NCBI GenBank assembly: GCA_002497245.1
Contig: DANB01000015.1
Coordinates: forward strand, 45,182-71,052
DNA: 25,871 bases
Source of the DNA: Euryarchaeota archaeon UBA439
GTDB lineage: Archaea > Thermoplasmatota > Poseidoniia > Poseidoniales > Thalassarchaeaceae
Reading direction: 5' to 3'
The notes under the pieces were generated by a model. It was given only the letters and a program-made list of their open reading frames with translations. It searched no databases and was not told the DNA's origin. The position numbers and the translations under genes are program-made. Shown here piece after piece: positions 1-8,282 of this stretch. The stretch's first letter is position 1. The number at the start of each line of letters is the position of its first letter.

Positions 1-574
1 CTGGTTCACCAATTGATTGAGCAGTAGTAATTCCAACGGCTTCGTGTGGATCAACTCTAGAACCTTGAAGGTGATCATTAGCAGAACTTACTACCTTCTT
101 TGCCTTCGCAGGAGTCAGTTTCGTCTCACCTCTTGCAATTAGAGCATTAACCAAATCGTTGATGATTCTTGGAGACATTGATACATTCAATTTTACAGAA
201 GCGTCTGTCAATTGTGAATATAATTCAGATTCAGTATCGACGTCTCTATGAATCTGAACCATTTTAGATTCTGTATCGTAAGACTGGATAGGTAAAGATG
301 CTCTTTTAGAACTTCGACTTCTTCTTGCTGCCTTTCTTCTCAACAATGTTTTGTCAATTCTAGCCGCTGCTCTCTGAGCAGCTTTTGATGAGCCAGCCAT
401 TACTTCAAATATTTTTGTAGCAGTACCAGAATCAGTACCACATATCTGGGCTATCTGAGAGGATGTTAATACCTTAACGTCATCCCATTTTTTATCATCT
501 GCTAACTTATGAGCATATTCCTCTTCAATTCCTAAGTCCATCAACTTCTTCTTTGTTGCACTCTTTACTACCAT
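1..574 (-). CDS. rpoA2: DNA-directed RNA polymerase subunit A'' (partial, N-terminal 191 residues)
   Basis: N-terminal part of the C-terminal half of the archaeal largest RNA polymerase subunit; the reading frame leaves the window at its left edge. The last visible residues are HEAVGITTAQSIGEP, the near-invariant start of the A'' core. The ATG at 572-574 overlaps the TGA of rpoA1 in an ATGA, which fixes the start and implies translational coupling. About 180 residues precede the core motif; from memory other archaea have roughly 60-80. The extra part is an N-terminal domain (residues 3-46, DLGIEEEYAHKLADD), then a segment resembling the end of a helix-hairpin-helix unit (residues 47-60), and a very basic linker rich in Arg, Lys, Ser and Ala (residues 68-95). 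The domain closely matches the N-terminus of RpoH in the same operon. Identity is secure; the function of the extension is unknown. Confidence 0.97.
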   Translation of the reverse strand, partial: MVVKSATKKKLMDLGIEEEYAHKLADDKKWDDVKVLTSSQIAQICGTDSGTATKIFEVMAGSSKAAQRAAARIDKTLLRRKAARRSRSSKRASLPIQSYDTESKMVQIHRDVDTESELYSQLTDASVKLNVSMSPRIINDLVNALIARGETKLTPAKAKKVVSSANDHLQGSRVDPHEAVGITTAQSIGEP

Positions 575-3500
575 CAGTTAGCACCCCCTAATGCATCGTC
601 AAGAACTTGGTTTACATCGAACGGTTCGCCTTTTCTACTTCTAGCAGGATCGACCTTGTCTTCACCATATTCGAATTGAATAATTCTATCAGCAGTATTC
701 CTTACTGAACGCATATAGTCGTCTGCTACCTTCAAATCATCCATTGCGTTAATTAATCTACGTTGCATGTATCCTGACTTAGAAGTACGAACTGCAGTAT
801 CAACTAAAGATTCTCTCCCAGAAACTGAAAGCATGAAGAACTCTGTAGGCTCAAGACCTCTCTTGAATGAAGATGATACGAAACCTTTCTCTTGCGCTCC
901 TTTCACTCCTCTCCTGAAGTGAGGCAGTACTCTTTCTTGGTATCCTCTTTCCAGTCTTTTACCTCTAACCTTAGGTTGACCTATTGAACCAGCCATCATA
1001 GCTAGGTTATCCATTGAACCTCTAGCTCCTGATGTAGCCATTAACACAGCAGAGTTATCATCACCGAGGAATTCTTTTGCTACTTTTCCAGATTCAGCCT
1101 TACCTGAGTCTAATATATTCAAAATGTTTTCTTCCAATGTTTCTTCTGCTGTCCTACCAGGTCTTGTTTCATACCTGCGACCATCTTTACCAAACTTTTC
1201 TAGTTCGATATTTACATTATCACTTGCAGTCCTATTAATCTCTGCAATCGCAGCTTTTGCTTCAGGAGGTAAATCTTCATCGTCTATACCTGTGGTAAAG
1301 CCCATAGCGGTACAAATTGCGATAGTCATCTTAGTCATTCTATTGATGAACTCAGCCCCCACATCTGGACCATGAGTTTGAACAACGGCATCTAATAATC
1401 TACCATCTTCAGCACCAATACCTCTCTTATCTATTGTCCCACTAACATTACCATTACTCACTTGGACATGGTCGCCAGATCTACTTGTATATTCTAGATT
1501 AAATCCTTCTGGAACAATTAAACTGAGTACATCAGAACCAAGATATCCTGTAACGCCATCTATCTCTCTAATTTCTGGGAGTTCTCCATCCCAGCCAACG
1601 GAACCTAGAATTTCGATTACCAATTTTTCTGGGAGTAGTTTTGACCCATGAGTAAGAAGATAGGAACCAGATATGTGGTCGTGGATTCCGCCAATCACAG
1701 AACCGCCATATCTTGGAGTAATGATGTGTTCTTGGACACGCATCAAAACTTTTGCCTCTGCTCTAGCTTCTTCGGACTGAATGACGTGAAGATTCATTTC
1801 GTCTCCATCGAAATCTGCATTGTATGGTGTACAATCAGCCAAATTAAATCTGAAGGTCTTACCTTCCATGACTCTGATTTCGTGGACCATCATCGACATC
1901 CTATGCAAAGATGGTTGTCTGTTGAATATAGTAACATCTCCATCAATCAAATGTCTTTCAATGACAACACCTGGTTTTGGATTTCCGTCCCTATCAAGAG
2001 TGCTCAGTCTATCTTCGACATCAGTACGATAGGACTCTCCATATTCATCCTCAACTGAAGGACTTCCACAATGAGGGCAGTTAACTTCTAAATGCTCAGG
2101 ATAATCCTCATCAGGGTTTGAATGCTCCCAAGCCCATCTACTGTGTATCAAAGCACGTGGATCGTCAGAAGGAAGGCTCTGACCTTTCATAGATCCTTCA
2201 CTTTCTTCACCTCTTAGATTTGATAATGTCTTTTCTAAATCAACGCCCCACTCTTCTTCGAGTTCTCCAATGGAGTTTCTCCTCATTTGTCTCTTTAGTT
2301 CCAAACCAGGAAGGAAATTAGGTGCTGGTAATACCTGATTTAAGTCAGGTCTATAACCAGAATAAGGTTCATCATCACTTCCAGAGTGACAATCAGGATT
2401 CATACATCTAAAACCAGCCCAAATATACTTAGTTCTATCAGTTATTCTTACCCTTAGAGTATCCCCACGGATAATATAGTTCACTCCGGGATGCACATCA
2501 GGACCTCTGAGAATCATTTGTCTAAGTTGCTCCCTATTCCTATTTGTCACCCTCACAGGTACTGTCAATTCCTTAGCAGTTTTAACAGGAATTCCAACCT
2601 CATTGATTCCCAAATTAGGGTCAGGCGATATTACAGTTCTTGCACAGAAGTTAACTCTCTTTCCGGATAAGTTAGAACGGAACCTACCTTCTTTGCCCTT
2701 CAAACGTTGAGTTAAGGTCTTCAATGGCCTTCCTGAACGATGTCTTGCAGGAGGTATACCGCTGGTTTGATTATCGAAATAAGTAGTACAGTGATACTGT
2801 AATAACTCCCATAAATCTTCAACAATCAATTGGGGAGCTCCTGCGTCACGGTTTTCTCTTAATCTCTGATTAATCCTTAGGACATCAACTAATTTGTGAG
2901 TCAAATCATCCTCAGAACGATCTCCACTATCTAAAGTAATAGATGGTCTAACTGTGATTGGAGGTACAGGAAGAACTTTCATTATTGTCCATTCAGGTCG
3001 ACTTGAGTCTTTATCCATACCGATAAACAATAGGTGCTCATCAGGGATCCTCTCTAACCATTCTCTAATATCTCTAGCATTCAACTTATGTTCGCCTTTA
3101 TTCTCTTTCTTTTCTTTGAAAGTTGAAGGCTTGTCAAGAATAATTTTCCCTTGCTCGGAACCACAATGCATGCATATAGTTCTCTTTTTACTAGAACATT
3201 CTTTTTCTATATCTTTAATTATTTTCTTAAACTCTCTAGAACCAACACCGTGTTTAATCATAACATCCTTAACTCTGTCTTGATAATAATCTTGTTCAGA
3301 TTTCTCAGGATCTAGAGGGTGAGTATTTGGTTGGTCGTGCAGCAGTATTTTGCTACAGGAATTACAGGTAGATTTCAAAGCCATCTTAATCAAGTCTGTG
3401 AAACCAATATGCATAATTGGCAATTCCAGAGCAATATGACCAAAGTGGCTGGGGCATTCTTCATGTTTATTACCACAAGTTTCACACCTTACACCAGGGT

Positions 3501-3678
3501 CAATAACACCCATCTTTGGATCCATCAAACCTTGTTTGAAAGCATGTCCATCGTCGCGATATGTATCGGCAGTCTTTACTTCAACAGCCGACATTTTTCG
3601 GATCTCATTAGGTTCTAACAATCCAAATTTAATTGATTGAATCCTCTTAGGGATTTTCGCTGCATCTCTAGCACTCAT
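574..3678 (-). CDS. rpoA1: DNA-directed RNA polymerase subunit A'
   Basis: N-terminal half of the largest archaeal RNA polymerase subunit, 1034 residues against about 870-910 usually. It contributes the clamp, the active site and the bridge helix. The catalytic metal-binding motif NADFDGDEMN is at residues 620-629 (Asp622, 624, 626). N-terminal zinc ligands are visible in CETCGNKHEECPSHFGH, followed by CNSC and CMHCG. FNRQPSLHRMSMM lies just before the active site. Two oddities: an insertion of roughly 120-140 residues between LRVRITD and GVVIERHLIDGDV, carrying CMNPDC (Cys425, Cys430) and CPHC (Cys534, Cys537); and a bridge-helix start reading FFMLSVSGRESL (residues 947-958), where most archaea and eukaryotes have FFFHAMGGREGL. 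The start ATG overlaps the rpoB stop (ATGA), and the stop overlaps the rpoA2 start. Identity is certain. Confidence 0.99.
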   Translation of the reverse strand: MSARDAAKIPKRIQSIKFGLLEPNEIRKMSAVEVKTADTYRDDGHAFKQGLMDPKMGVIDPGVRCETCGNKHEECPSHFGHIALELPIMHIGFTDLIKMALKSTCNSCSKILLHDQPNTHPLDPEKSEQDYYQDRVKDVMIKHGVGSREFKKIIKDIEKECSSKKRTICMHCGSEQGKIILDKPSTFKEKKENKGEHKLNARDIREWLERIPDEHLLFIGMDKDSSRPEWTIMKVLPVPPITVRPSITLDSGDRSEDDLTHKLVDVLRINQRLRENRDAGAPQLIVEDLWELLQYHCTTYFDNQTSGIPPARHRSGRPLKTLTQRLKGKEGRFRSNLSGKRVNFCARTVISPDPNLGINEVGIPVKTAKELTVPVRVTNRNREQLRQMILRGPDVHPGVNYIIRGDTLRVRITDRTKYIWAGFRCMNPDCHSGSDDEPYSGYRPDLNQVLPAPNFLPGLELKRQMRRNSIGELEEEWGVDLEKTLSNLRGEESEGSMKGQSLPSDDPRALIHSRWAWEHSNPDEDYPEHLEVNCPHCGSPSVEDEYGESYRTDVEDRLSTLDRDGNPKPGVVIERHLIDGDVTIFNRQPSLHRMSMMVHEIRVMEGKTFRFNLADCTPYNADFDGDEMNLHVIQSEEARAEAKVLMRVQEHIITPRYGGSVIGGIHDHISGSYLLTHGSKLLPEKLVIEILGSVGWDGELPEIREIDGVTGYLGSDVLSLIVPEGFNLEYTSRSGDHVQVSNGNVSGTIDKRGIGAEDGRLLDAVVQTHGPDVGAEFINRMTKMTIAICTAMGFTTGIDDEDLPPEAKAAIAEINRTASDNVNIELEKFGKDGRRYETRPGRTAEETLEENILNILDSGKAESGKVAKEFLGDDNSAVLMATSGARGSMDNLAMMAGSIGQPKVRGKRLERGYQERVLPHFRRGVKGAQEKGFVSSSFKRGLEPTEFFMLSVSGRESLVDTAVRTSKSGYMQRRLINAMDDLKVADDYMRSVRNTADRIIQFEYGEDKVDPARSRKGEPFDVNQVLDDALGGAN

Positions 3679-6600
3679 TTTCTATCCTCCAGTTCAAGCC
3701 TCATGGCCACCCCGAGACTTTTCATTTCGTCCAGAAGTAACTTGAATGCATATGATGTTTGGACAGTGTGAACATCCGATCTATCTCCACAAACAGGACA
3801 AGATGTTGTTCTACGTTTCCAATCGAAATAAGCTATGTGGCCGCATCCTTTTGTATTACAAACCATCAGATTCCAACCATCAGATTCGTCAAGTAGACGA
3901 TCTTTGATTACCATTGATGCACCGTGAGAAATCAAACAATCACGCTCCATCTCTCCGAATCTCAATCCACCTTGACGTGCACGACCTTCAGTAGGTTGTC
4001 TTGTAAGAATTTGAACTCTACCACGACTTCTAGCATGTAACTTACTGCTAACTAAGTGGTGTAATCTCTGATAATATATTACGCCAACGAAAACATCGGC
4101 AGGATATTCTTCGCCAGTCTCGCCACTAATCATAGTTTCTCGACCAGTGTGATTATATCCATTTCTTAGCAATCCTGCACGCAATGATTCTTCTTTTTCA
4201 CCAGTAAATGCAGTACCATCTATTTGACGTCCTTCCATAGAACCAACCTTTCCACCAATCATCTCTAGAACATGGGCTACAGTCATTCTAGAAGGAATAG
4301 CATGAGGATTTATTAGAACATCAGGAACTACTCCGTTAACTGTAAATGGCATATCTTCTTCATCGACTAATCTTCCAATAATTCCTTTTTGTCCGTGTCT
4401 AGAAGCAAACTTATCTCCTAATTCAGGGATTTTATTTGTCCTTAATGTAATTCTTACCAGTCTTCCAGAATCTAGAGATTCAGTAACGAATACATTGTCG
4501 ACCCACCCATATTCGCCGTTTCTTACCATCATTGAAGATTCGCGACGTTCCTGAGCCTGAAGGAAAGCCCCCGCCGACTCCTCGAGGAATCTGGGCGGAC
4601 TTGTTTTTCCAACTAAAACTTTAGAATCAGGAGATCCACTAGTCAAAAATTCCTCTGGAACTGGCAATCCATCTCTTTCAAGATGAGAATAACTGTTAAA
4701 TGATTTTAATCCTTTAATCTCATCTAGGCCCGTTCCGGGAACTTCGATTCTTTCTTCTTGACCACCTGGGAATCTCTTATTTTCTGCATTGTATGTTCTT
4801 ATGAATGATGAACGTCCAAGAGAACGTTCTACTGATGCACGATTCATAATTACTGCATCTTGCATATTATAACCATGATGACTCATAATGGCAACTACAA
4901 AATTTTGTCCACCTGGTCTTTGTCTAAATCCAGTTGATTTCATAGCTCTAGTACCAACAATTGATTGCTGAGGATAATGCATAATGTGAGCTCTTGTATC
5001 TGGACGTAGTCTGTAATTAGAACTAGGTAGACCAAGACTCTGCTTAACCATAGCAGTCCCTCCAGTGACTCTAGGCGTAGAGTTGTGCTCAGGATATGGA
5101 ACTAATGATGCACACACACCTAGAATCAGTTGAGGATCAATTTCCACGTGAGTATAAACTAGAACTTTGTTTTGCTTTGTTTGTTGTAGAGTTAATTTCT
5201 CAATATCTTCTTGATAATAATTCAAAGGAACTGAAAACTCTTCTGAAACTGTATCTCCATTTGGCAACTGAACCTGAACGCTTAATTTAGCTTCTTTCTT
5301 TTCTTCCATATCGCCAAGATTTAACCATTCTACTTTAGCAGGATTAATTGGACGAGAATGTTTCGGAGAAAATTCAGGCAAGTCAAATGGTCTAGGTGCT
5401 ACAAGTAAATCTTCTTCTTCTTCGGCGTCAACCCATTCAATAACTCCAGTATTTACTAAATCGTTAAACGAGAGATCTCCTGCTCTCAAACCATCTAGTG
5501 TTCTTTTAGTTAGAACTAAATTACCATCTTCAAGTACTAATAGAGGTCTCAAAATTCTTCCTCTATCTGTATTGATAAATACGTCTTTATTTTCTGAATC
5601 GTGACGAATACTAACTTCAGGGCGTATTCTTCCGGAACGGCGACGGCGTTTGAATTGGGAAACTAACTTGTTAGGCCTCTTATGCAAACCGAAAATATCT
5701 CCATTGACGTGAATTCTAGAACCATCAGCCCATCCTGCAGGCGAATCATCTACTCCCGCTTCTTTCAATAATTCTTTAACTTCGGATTCGGCAACTTCTT
5801 CGGAAACATCAATCATTTGTGCAGCATTTTTCACCAATCCACAGTTTTGGCCCTCTGGAGTCTCATTCGGACACAATCTACCCCAGTGAGTGGGGTGAAG
5901 ATCTCTCGCTTCGAAATGAGGTTGACTCCTAACTAATGGGCTCGTAACACGCCTCATATGAGATAACGCTGCGAGATAGGTAGTTCTATCTAATAATTGA
6001 CTGACACCAGAACGTCCACCAACCCAGTTACCAGTAGCTAATGCATGCATTATTTTTGATGTTAGAACATCTGGTCTTAGGCATGCATTGATTTTTAGAT
6101 CTCTTTTTCTGTTATGGTGACGTTCAAGCTGATACTTTAAGTCACGTGCTAATTGTTGCAAACTAACGCGGAATAAATCTTCAATTAAATCGCCAGCGAG
6201 TCGAACTCTCTTGTTGGCATAATGATCCTTATCGTTAGGGTCTCTGTTTGTAATTGCCATTTCTAGTACTTGACGTACAATTCTTCCAAGGAAAATTGCT
6301 TTCTTCTCTCTAGCATCTGATGTAGCTCCAAGATGAGGCAATAATTCTTTGTCGAGCATGTTTTGAATTCTGGACTCACGGTATTCTTTTTGTTGTCCGT
6401 GTGCAAACTTTTTCTCAAGCCAAGCAATTGCCTCTTCAGTGTTCTCAACACCATACTCTTCATTGTCTTTAACATCATTAAGATTTGCAACTGTATATTT
6501 CATTGCTTCAACAGGACCTGCAATTGCAGCAAATATTTCTCTATCATTTTCCATGCCTAGAGCTCTCATCAAAAGTACCACTGGAATTGCGGCAGTACCA

Positions 6601-7397
6601 GCACTTGGAATTTTAACCATTAGCATTCCGTCTCTTCTCTTTTCAACATTCAGAGGTTTTCTAACTCCATCTTTCTGAGAGAAAATCTTAGCAACTTCAG
6701 TTTCATGAGCGTACTTCTTATTCTTTTCAACGGTAACTCTGTTAGGAGCTAGGTCTTCCATAGAAATCAGGACACGTTCAGTACCGTTAATAATAAAATA
6801 TCCACCAGGGTCCATCGGGTCTTCTCCGAACTTTCTTAGAAGCGTCTCATGATATTCAGCATCATCTGCTGAAGTATGAGGAGATAATTTTCTCGGAGAT
6901 TCTTGAGAGCCAGCAATATTATCTGGGTGTAAATTACAACGAGCTGACCGAACCATTATTGGAAGATTTCCAATATGTACACTTGATTCTTCTATAGAAC
7001 CGTGGGTTTGCCCCGGTTCAGGTGGAATATCGTCACGATAAATCACAAAATCCATATAAATTGGAGAGAAATATGTCAATTTACGGATTCTACATTCCAG
7101 AGGAGTTGCCGGGTGCTCAGCACCATTAGCCTCTCTTATAGTTGGATTTCCTAATCGCAAGCCTTTCAATCGAACATAGATTTCTTTCTCAAGAACGTCA
7201 AGCTTGATGGCTCCTCCGCCATCTTTTCCACCGGGTATCTGCTCAACGGGCTCATCAGTACCTACGCGAATATTTCGAACAATTTTTTCCATACGACTTT
7301 TGCGACCTTCGCCGCCTAAAATTGTATCATTATACGACATTAATTGATGATTGACTAAACTTCTTCTTTGAAAATAACTTTCTACAATTTCCTTCAT
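3675..7397 (-). CDS. rpoB: DNA-directed RNA polymerase subunit B (unsplit)
   Basis: Second-largest RNA polymerase subunit, 1240 residues in one continuous frame, so B is not split into B' and B'' as in methanogens and haloarchaea; this fits Thermoplasmatota. Seen in order: FIINGTERVLISMEDLAPNR in the N-terminal lobe, PHFEARDLHPTHWGRLCPNE in the fork region, GDKFASRHGQKGIIGR and NPHAIPSRMTVAHVLEMIGG in the hybrid-binding region, and a C-terminal zinc site made of CNTKGC and CPVC. At residues 843-850 the active-centre motif reads GYNMQDAV, with Gln846 where the family has Glu before the invariant Asp. The neighbouring stretch NSTPRVTGGTAMVKQSLGL also departs from the usual NQSPRNTYQAAMAKQSLG. 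The start lies 12 bases after the rpoH stop, and the stop overlaps rpoA1. Identity is certain. Confidence 0.99.
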   Translation of the reverse strand: MKEIVESYFQRRSLVNHQLMSYNDTILGGEGRKSRMEKIVRNIRVGTDEPVEQIPGGKDGGGAIKLDVLEKEIYVRLKGLRLGNPTIREANGAEHPATPLECRIRKLTYFSPIYMDFVIYRDDIPPEPGQTHGSIEESSVHIGNLPIMVRSARCNLHPDNIAGSQESPRKLSPHTSADDAEYHETLLRKFGEDPMDPGGYFIINGTERVLISMEDLAPNRVTVEKNKKYAHETEVAKIFSQKDGVRKPLNVEKRRDGMLMVKIPSAGTAAIPVVLLMRALGMENDREIFAAIAGPVEAMKYTVANLNDVKDNEEYGVENTEEAIAWLEKKFAHGQQKEYRESRIQNMLDKELLPHLGATSDAREKKAIFLGRIVRQVLEMAITNRDPNDKDHYANKRVRLAGDLIEDLFRVSLQQLARDLKYQLERHHNRKRDLKINACLRPDVLTSKIMHALATGNWVGGRSGVSQLLDRTTYLAALSHMRRVTSPLVRSQPHFEARDLHPTHWGRLCPNETPEGQNCGLVKNAAQMIDVSEEVAESEVKELLKEAGVDDSPAGWADGSRIHVNGDIFGLHKRPNKLVSQFKRRRRSGRIRPEVSIRHDSENKDVFINTDRGRILRPLLVLEDGNLVLTKRTLDGLRAGDLSFNDLVNTGVIEWVDAEEEEDLLVAPRPFDLPEFSPKHSRPINPAKVEWLNLGDMEEKKEAKLSVQVQLPNGDTVSEEFSVPLNYYQEDIEKLTLQQTKQNKVLVYTHVEIDPQLILGVCASLVPYPEHNSTPRVTGGTAMVKQSLGLPSSNYRLRPDTRAHIMHYPQQSIVGTRAMKSTGFRQRPGGQNFVVAIMSHHGYNMQDAVIMNRASVERSLGRSSFIRTYNAENKRFPGGQEERIEVPGTGLDEIKGLKSFNSYSHLERDGLPVPEEFLTSGSPDSKVLVGKTSPPRFLEESAGAFLQAQERRESSMMVRNGEYGWVDNVFVTESLDSGRLVRITLRTNKIPELGDKFASRHGQKGIIGRLVDEEDMPFTVNGVVPDVLINPHAIPSRMTVAHVLEMIGGKVGSMEGRQIDGTAFTGEKEESLRAGLLRNGYNHTGRETMISGETGEEYPADVFVGVIYYQRLHHLVSSKLHARSRGRVQILTRQPTEGRARQGGLRFGEMERDCLISHGASMVIKDRLLDESDGWNLMVCNTKGCGHIAYFDWKRRTTSCPVCGDRSDVHTVQTSYAFKLLLDEMKSLGVAMRLELEDRK

Positions 7398-7409
7398 ATT
7401 ATCAACTCC

Positions 7410-8012
7410 TCAAGTACTCTCCACAATTAGACGAAATGCAGTACTAGACCCTGCAGATCTACTATATCTGACTATTTTCACAACTCTGTTAGTTAACCAA
7501 CCAGCAGGAAGTTCTGAATTATTTGATTCTTCAACTTCTTTAATTGCCTGAATGGCAGGATCTGTAATTAGAACTTTAGGAAGTAATTCCTTTGCCAATC
7601 TAGTGCTTCCATCGAAATCGGATTGGAGCATATCCCACGGAGCAAGTTGTGCTTCCTCTTGATCAACAGGTACTAATTCATGATGAGGCACTAAGAAATG
7701 ATTCAGAACATTAAATCTATCTTCGCCTTGAGGTATGTCATCATCAAGAATTGACTTTCTAGAAATTGTAATTCTCCCACTCCGGCTCCTCTTTCTTGAG
7801 GCCATTTGTTCACGAATTATTCCCATGATATTTTCAAGTTCATCATCACCTGTTTCCAACCCTACTTTCTTGGCTACTTGATCGACAGTCATTCTCTTGA
7901 TTGCATCCATGTTTGCATCGTCAGCAAGTCTGTGGGCATGTTCTTCCGAGACGCCCAGTTCCATTAATCTCTTTTTTGTCGAACTTTTTACTGCCAAATC
8001 AAACACCACCAT
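7410..8012 (-). CDS. rpoH: DNA-directed RNA polymerase subunit H with N-terminal extension
   Basis: Archaeal homologue of the Rpb5 C-terminal domain and first gene of the RNA polymerase operon. The H domain occupies about residues 98-200: FNVLNHFLVPHHELVPVD, then LLPKVLITDPAIQAIK and VVKIVRYSRSAGSSTAFRLI at the end. The family is normally only about 75-85 residues; this protein has 200. The first ~97 residues hold a domain resembling the N-terminus of A'' (residues 8-51, 24 of 44 identical) and a basic linker (MASRKRSRSGRI). The H domain also has an internal insertion around PWDMLQSDFDGSTRLAKE. The ATG at 8010-8012 gives the longest protein. A TTG at 7995-7997 is a credible alternative: it follows GGTGGTG and would give an N-terminus MAVKSSTKK, aligning exactly with MVVKSATKK of A''. 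Identity is secure; the start is less so. Confidence 0.95.
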   Translation of the reverse strand: MVVFDLAVKSSTKKRLMELGVSEEHAHRLADDANMDAIKRMTVDQVAKKVGLETGDDELENIMGIIREQMASRKRSRSGRITISRKSILDDDIPQGEDRFNVLNHFLVPHHELVPVDQEEAQLAPWDMLQSDFDGSTRLAKELLPKVLITDPAIQAIKEVEESNNSELPAGWLTNRVVKIVRYSRSAGSSTAFRLIVEST

Positions 8013-8065
8013 CCAACAAAAAACATGGGCTTGCGAGCCAGAAATGGACTTTTAGACTGGAAAAA

Positions 8066-8081
8066 ATTGTATTATTTCGAG
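8066..8081 (-). promoter_or_regulatory. Candidate promoter (BRE/TATA) of the RNA polymerase operon
   Basis: Read on the minus strand, TCGAAATAATACAAT looks like an archaeal BRE plus box A. It lies about 55-65 bases before the rpoH ATG, so transcription would start near 8047 and leave a leader of about 35 bases. The same AT-rich element could act in the opposite direction towards the structured stretch that begins near 8098. This rests on pattern recognition only. Confidence 0.35.
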
Positions 8082-8097
8082 ATGTTCCTTAACTATG

Positions 8098-8236
8098 CCG
8101 CAGGCCCATAGCATATGCTGGGCTGTCGTCGGACTGAGGGGGTATTTATCAATCTGATGGTAGAGGCATGGCTACCACTGGACAGGGGGTGCAGGTTAGG
8201 AGTTCCCAATCGGCATGCCTAAAGCAGGGCAGTCAA
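8098..8236. other. GC-rich structured intergenic stretch, possible RNA or structured leader
   Basis: The gap between rpoH and the methyltransferase/ligase gene holds about 140 bases that are clearly richer in G+C (about 54% by hand count) than their surroundings. They contain several complementary pairs: a hairpin at 8104-8123 (GCCCA/TGGGC around GCATATGC), GGTAG/CTACC (8159-8163 with 8172-8176), AGGCATG/CATGCCT (8164-8170 with 8214-8220) and an outer GACTG/CAGTC (8132-8136 with 8230-8234), followed by AAACA. The GGTAG and AGGCATG pairings are probably alternatives. No reading frame of note crosses it. I could not match it to tRNA, 5S, SRP RNA or RNase P RNA. It could be a small RNA on either strand or the 5' leader of the gene at 8283. 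Confidence 0.35.
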
Positions 8237-8282
8237 ACATAAACGTTTTGAAAAAATATGCAAAAAATGGAGGTTTAATTGT

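Noticed and set aside
395..475. A second cupredoxin-like copper site in the extracytoplasmic domain of the fusion protein (residue numbers 395-475)
   Set aside because: The stretch looks like a beta-sandwich and has His431, Cys453 and His469, but the ligand spacing is not that of blue-copper proteins.
1124..3618. Several plus-strand open frames of 70-136 codons opposite rpoA1
   Set aside because: They lie wholly antisense to a certain gene, have no family-like sequence and no ribosome sites; they are shadows of its codon use.
3675..7397. Split rpoB (B' and B'')
   Set aside because: The frame is continuous over 1240 codons from the N-terminal lobe to the C-terminal zinc site.
8098..8236. tRNA, SRP RNA or RNase P RNA in the GC-rich gap
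   Set aside because: No T-loop or anticodon arm pattern is seen, and the stretch is about half the length of SRP or RNase P RNA; conserved cores of those RNAs were not found.
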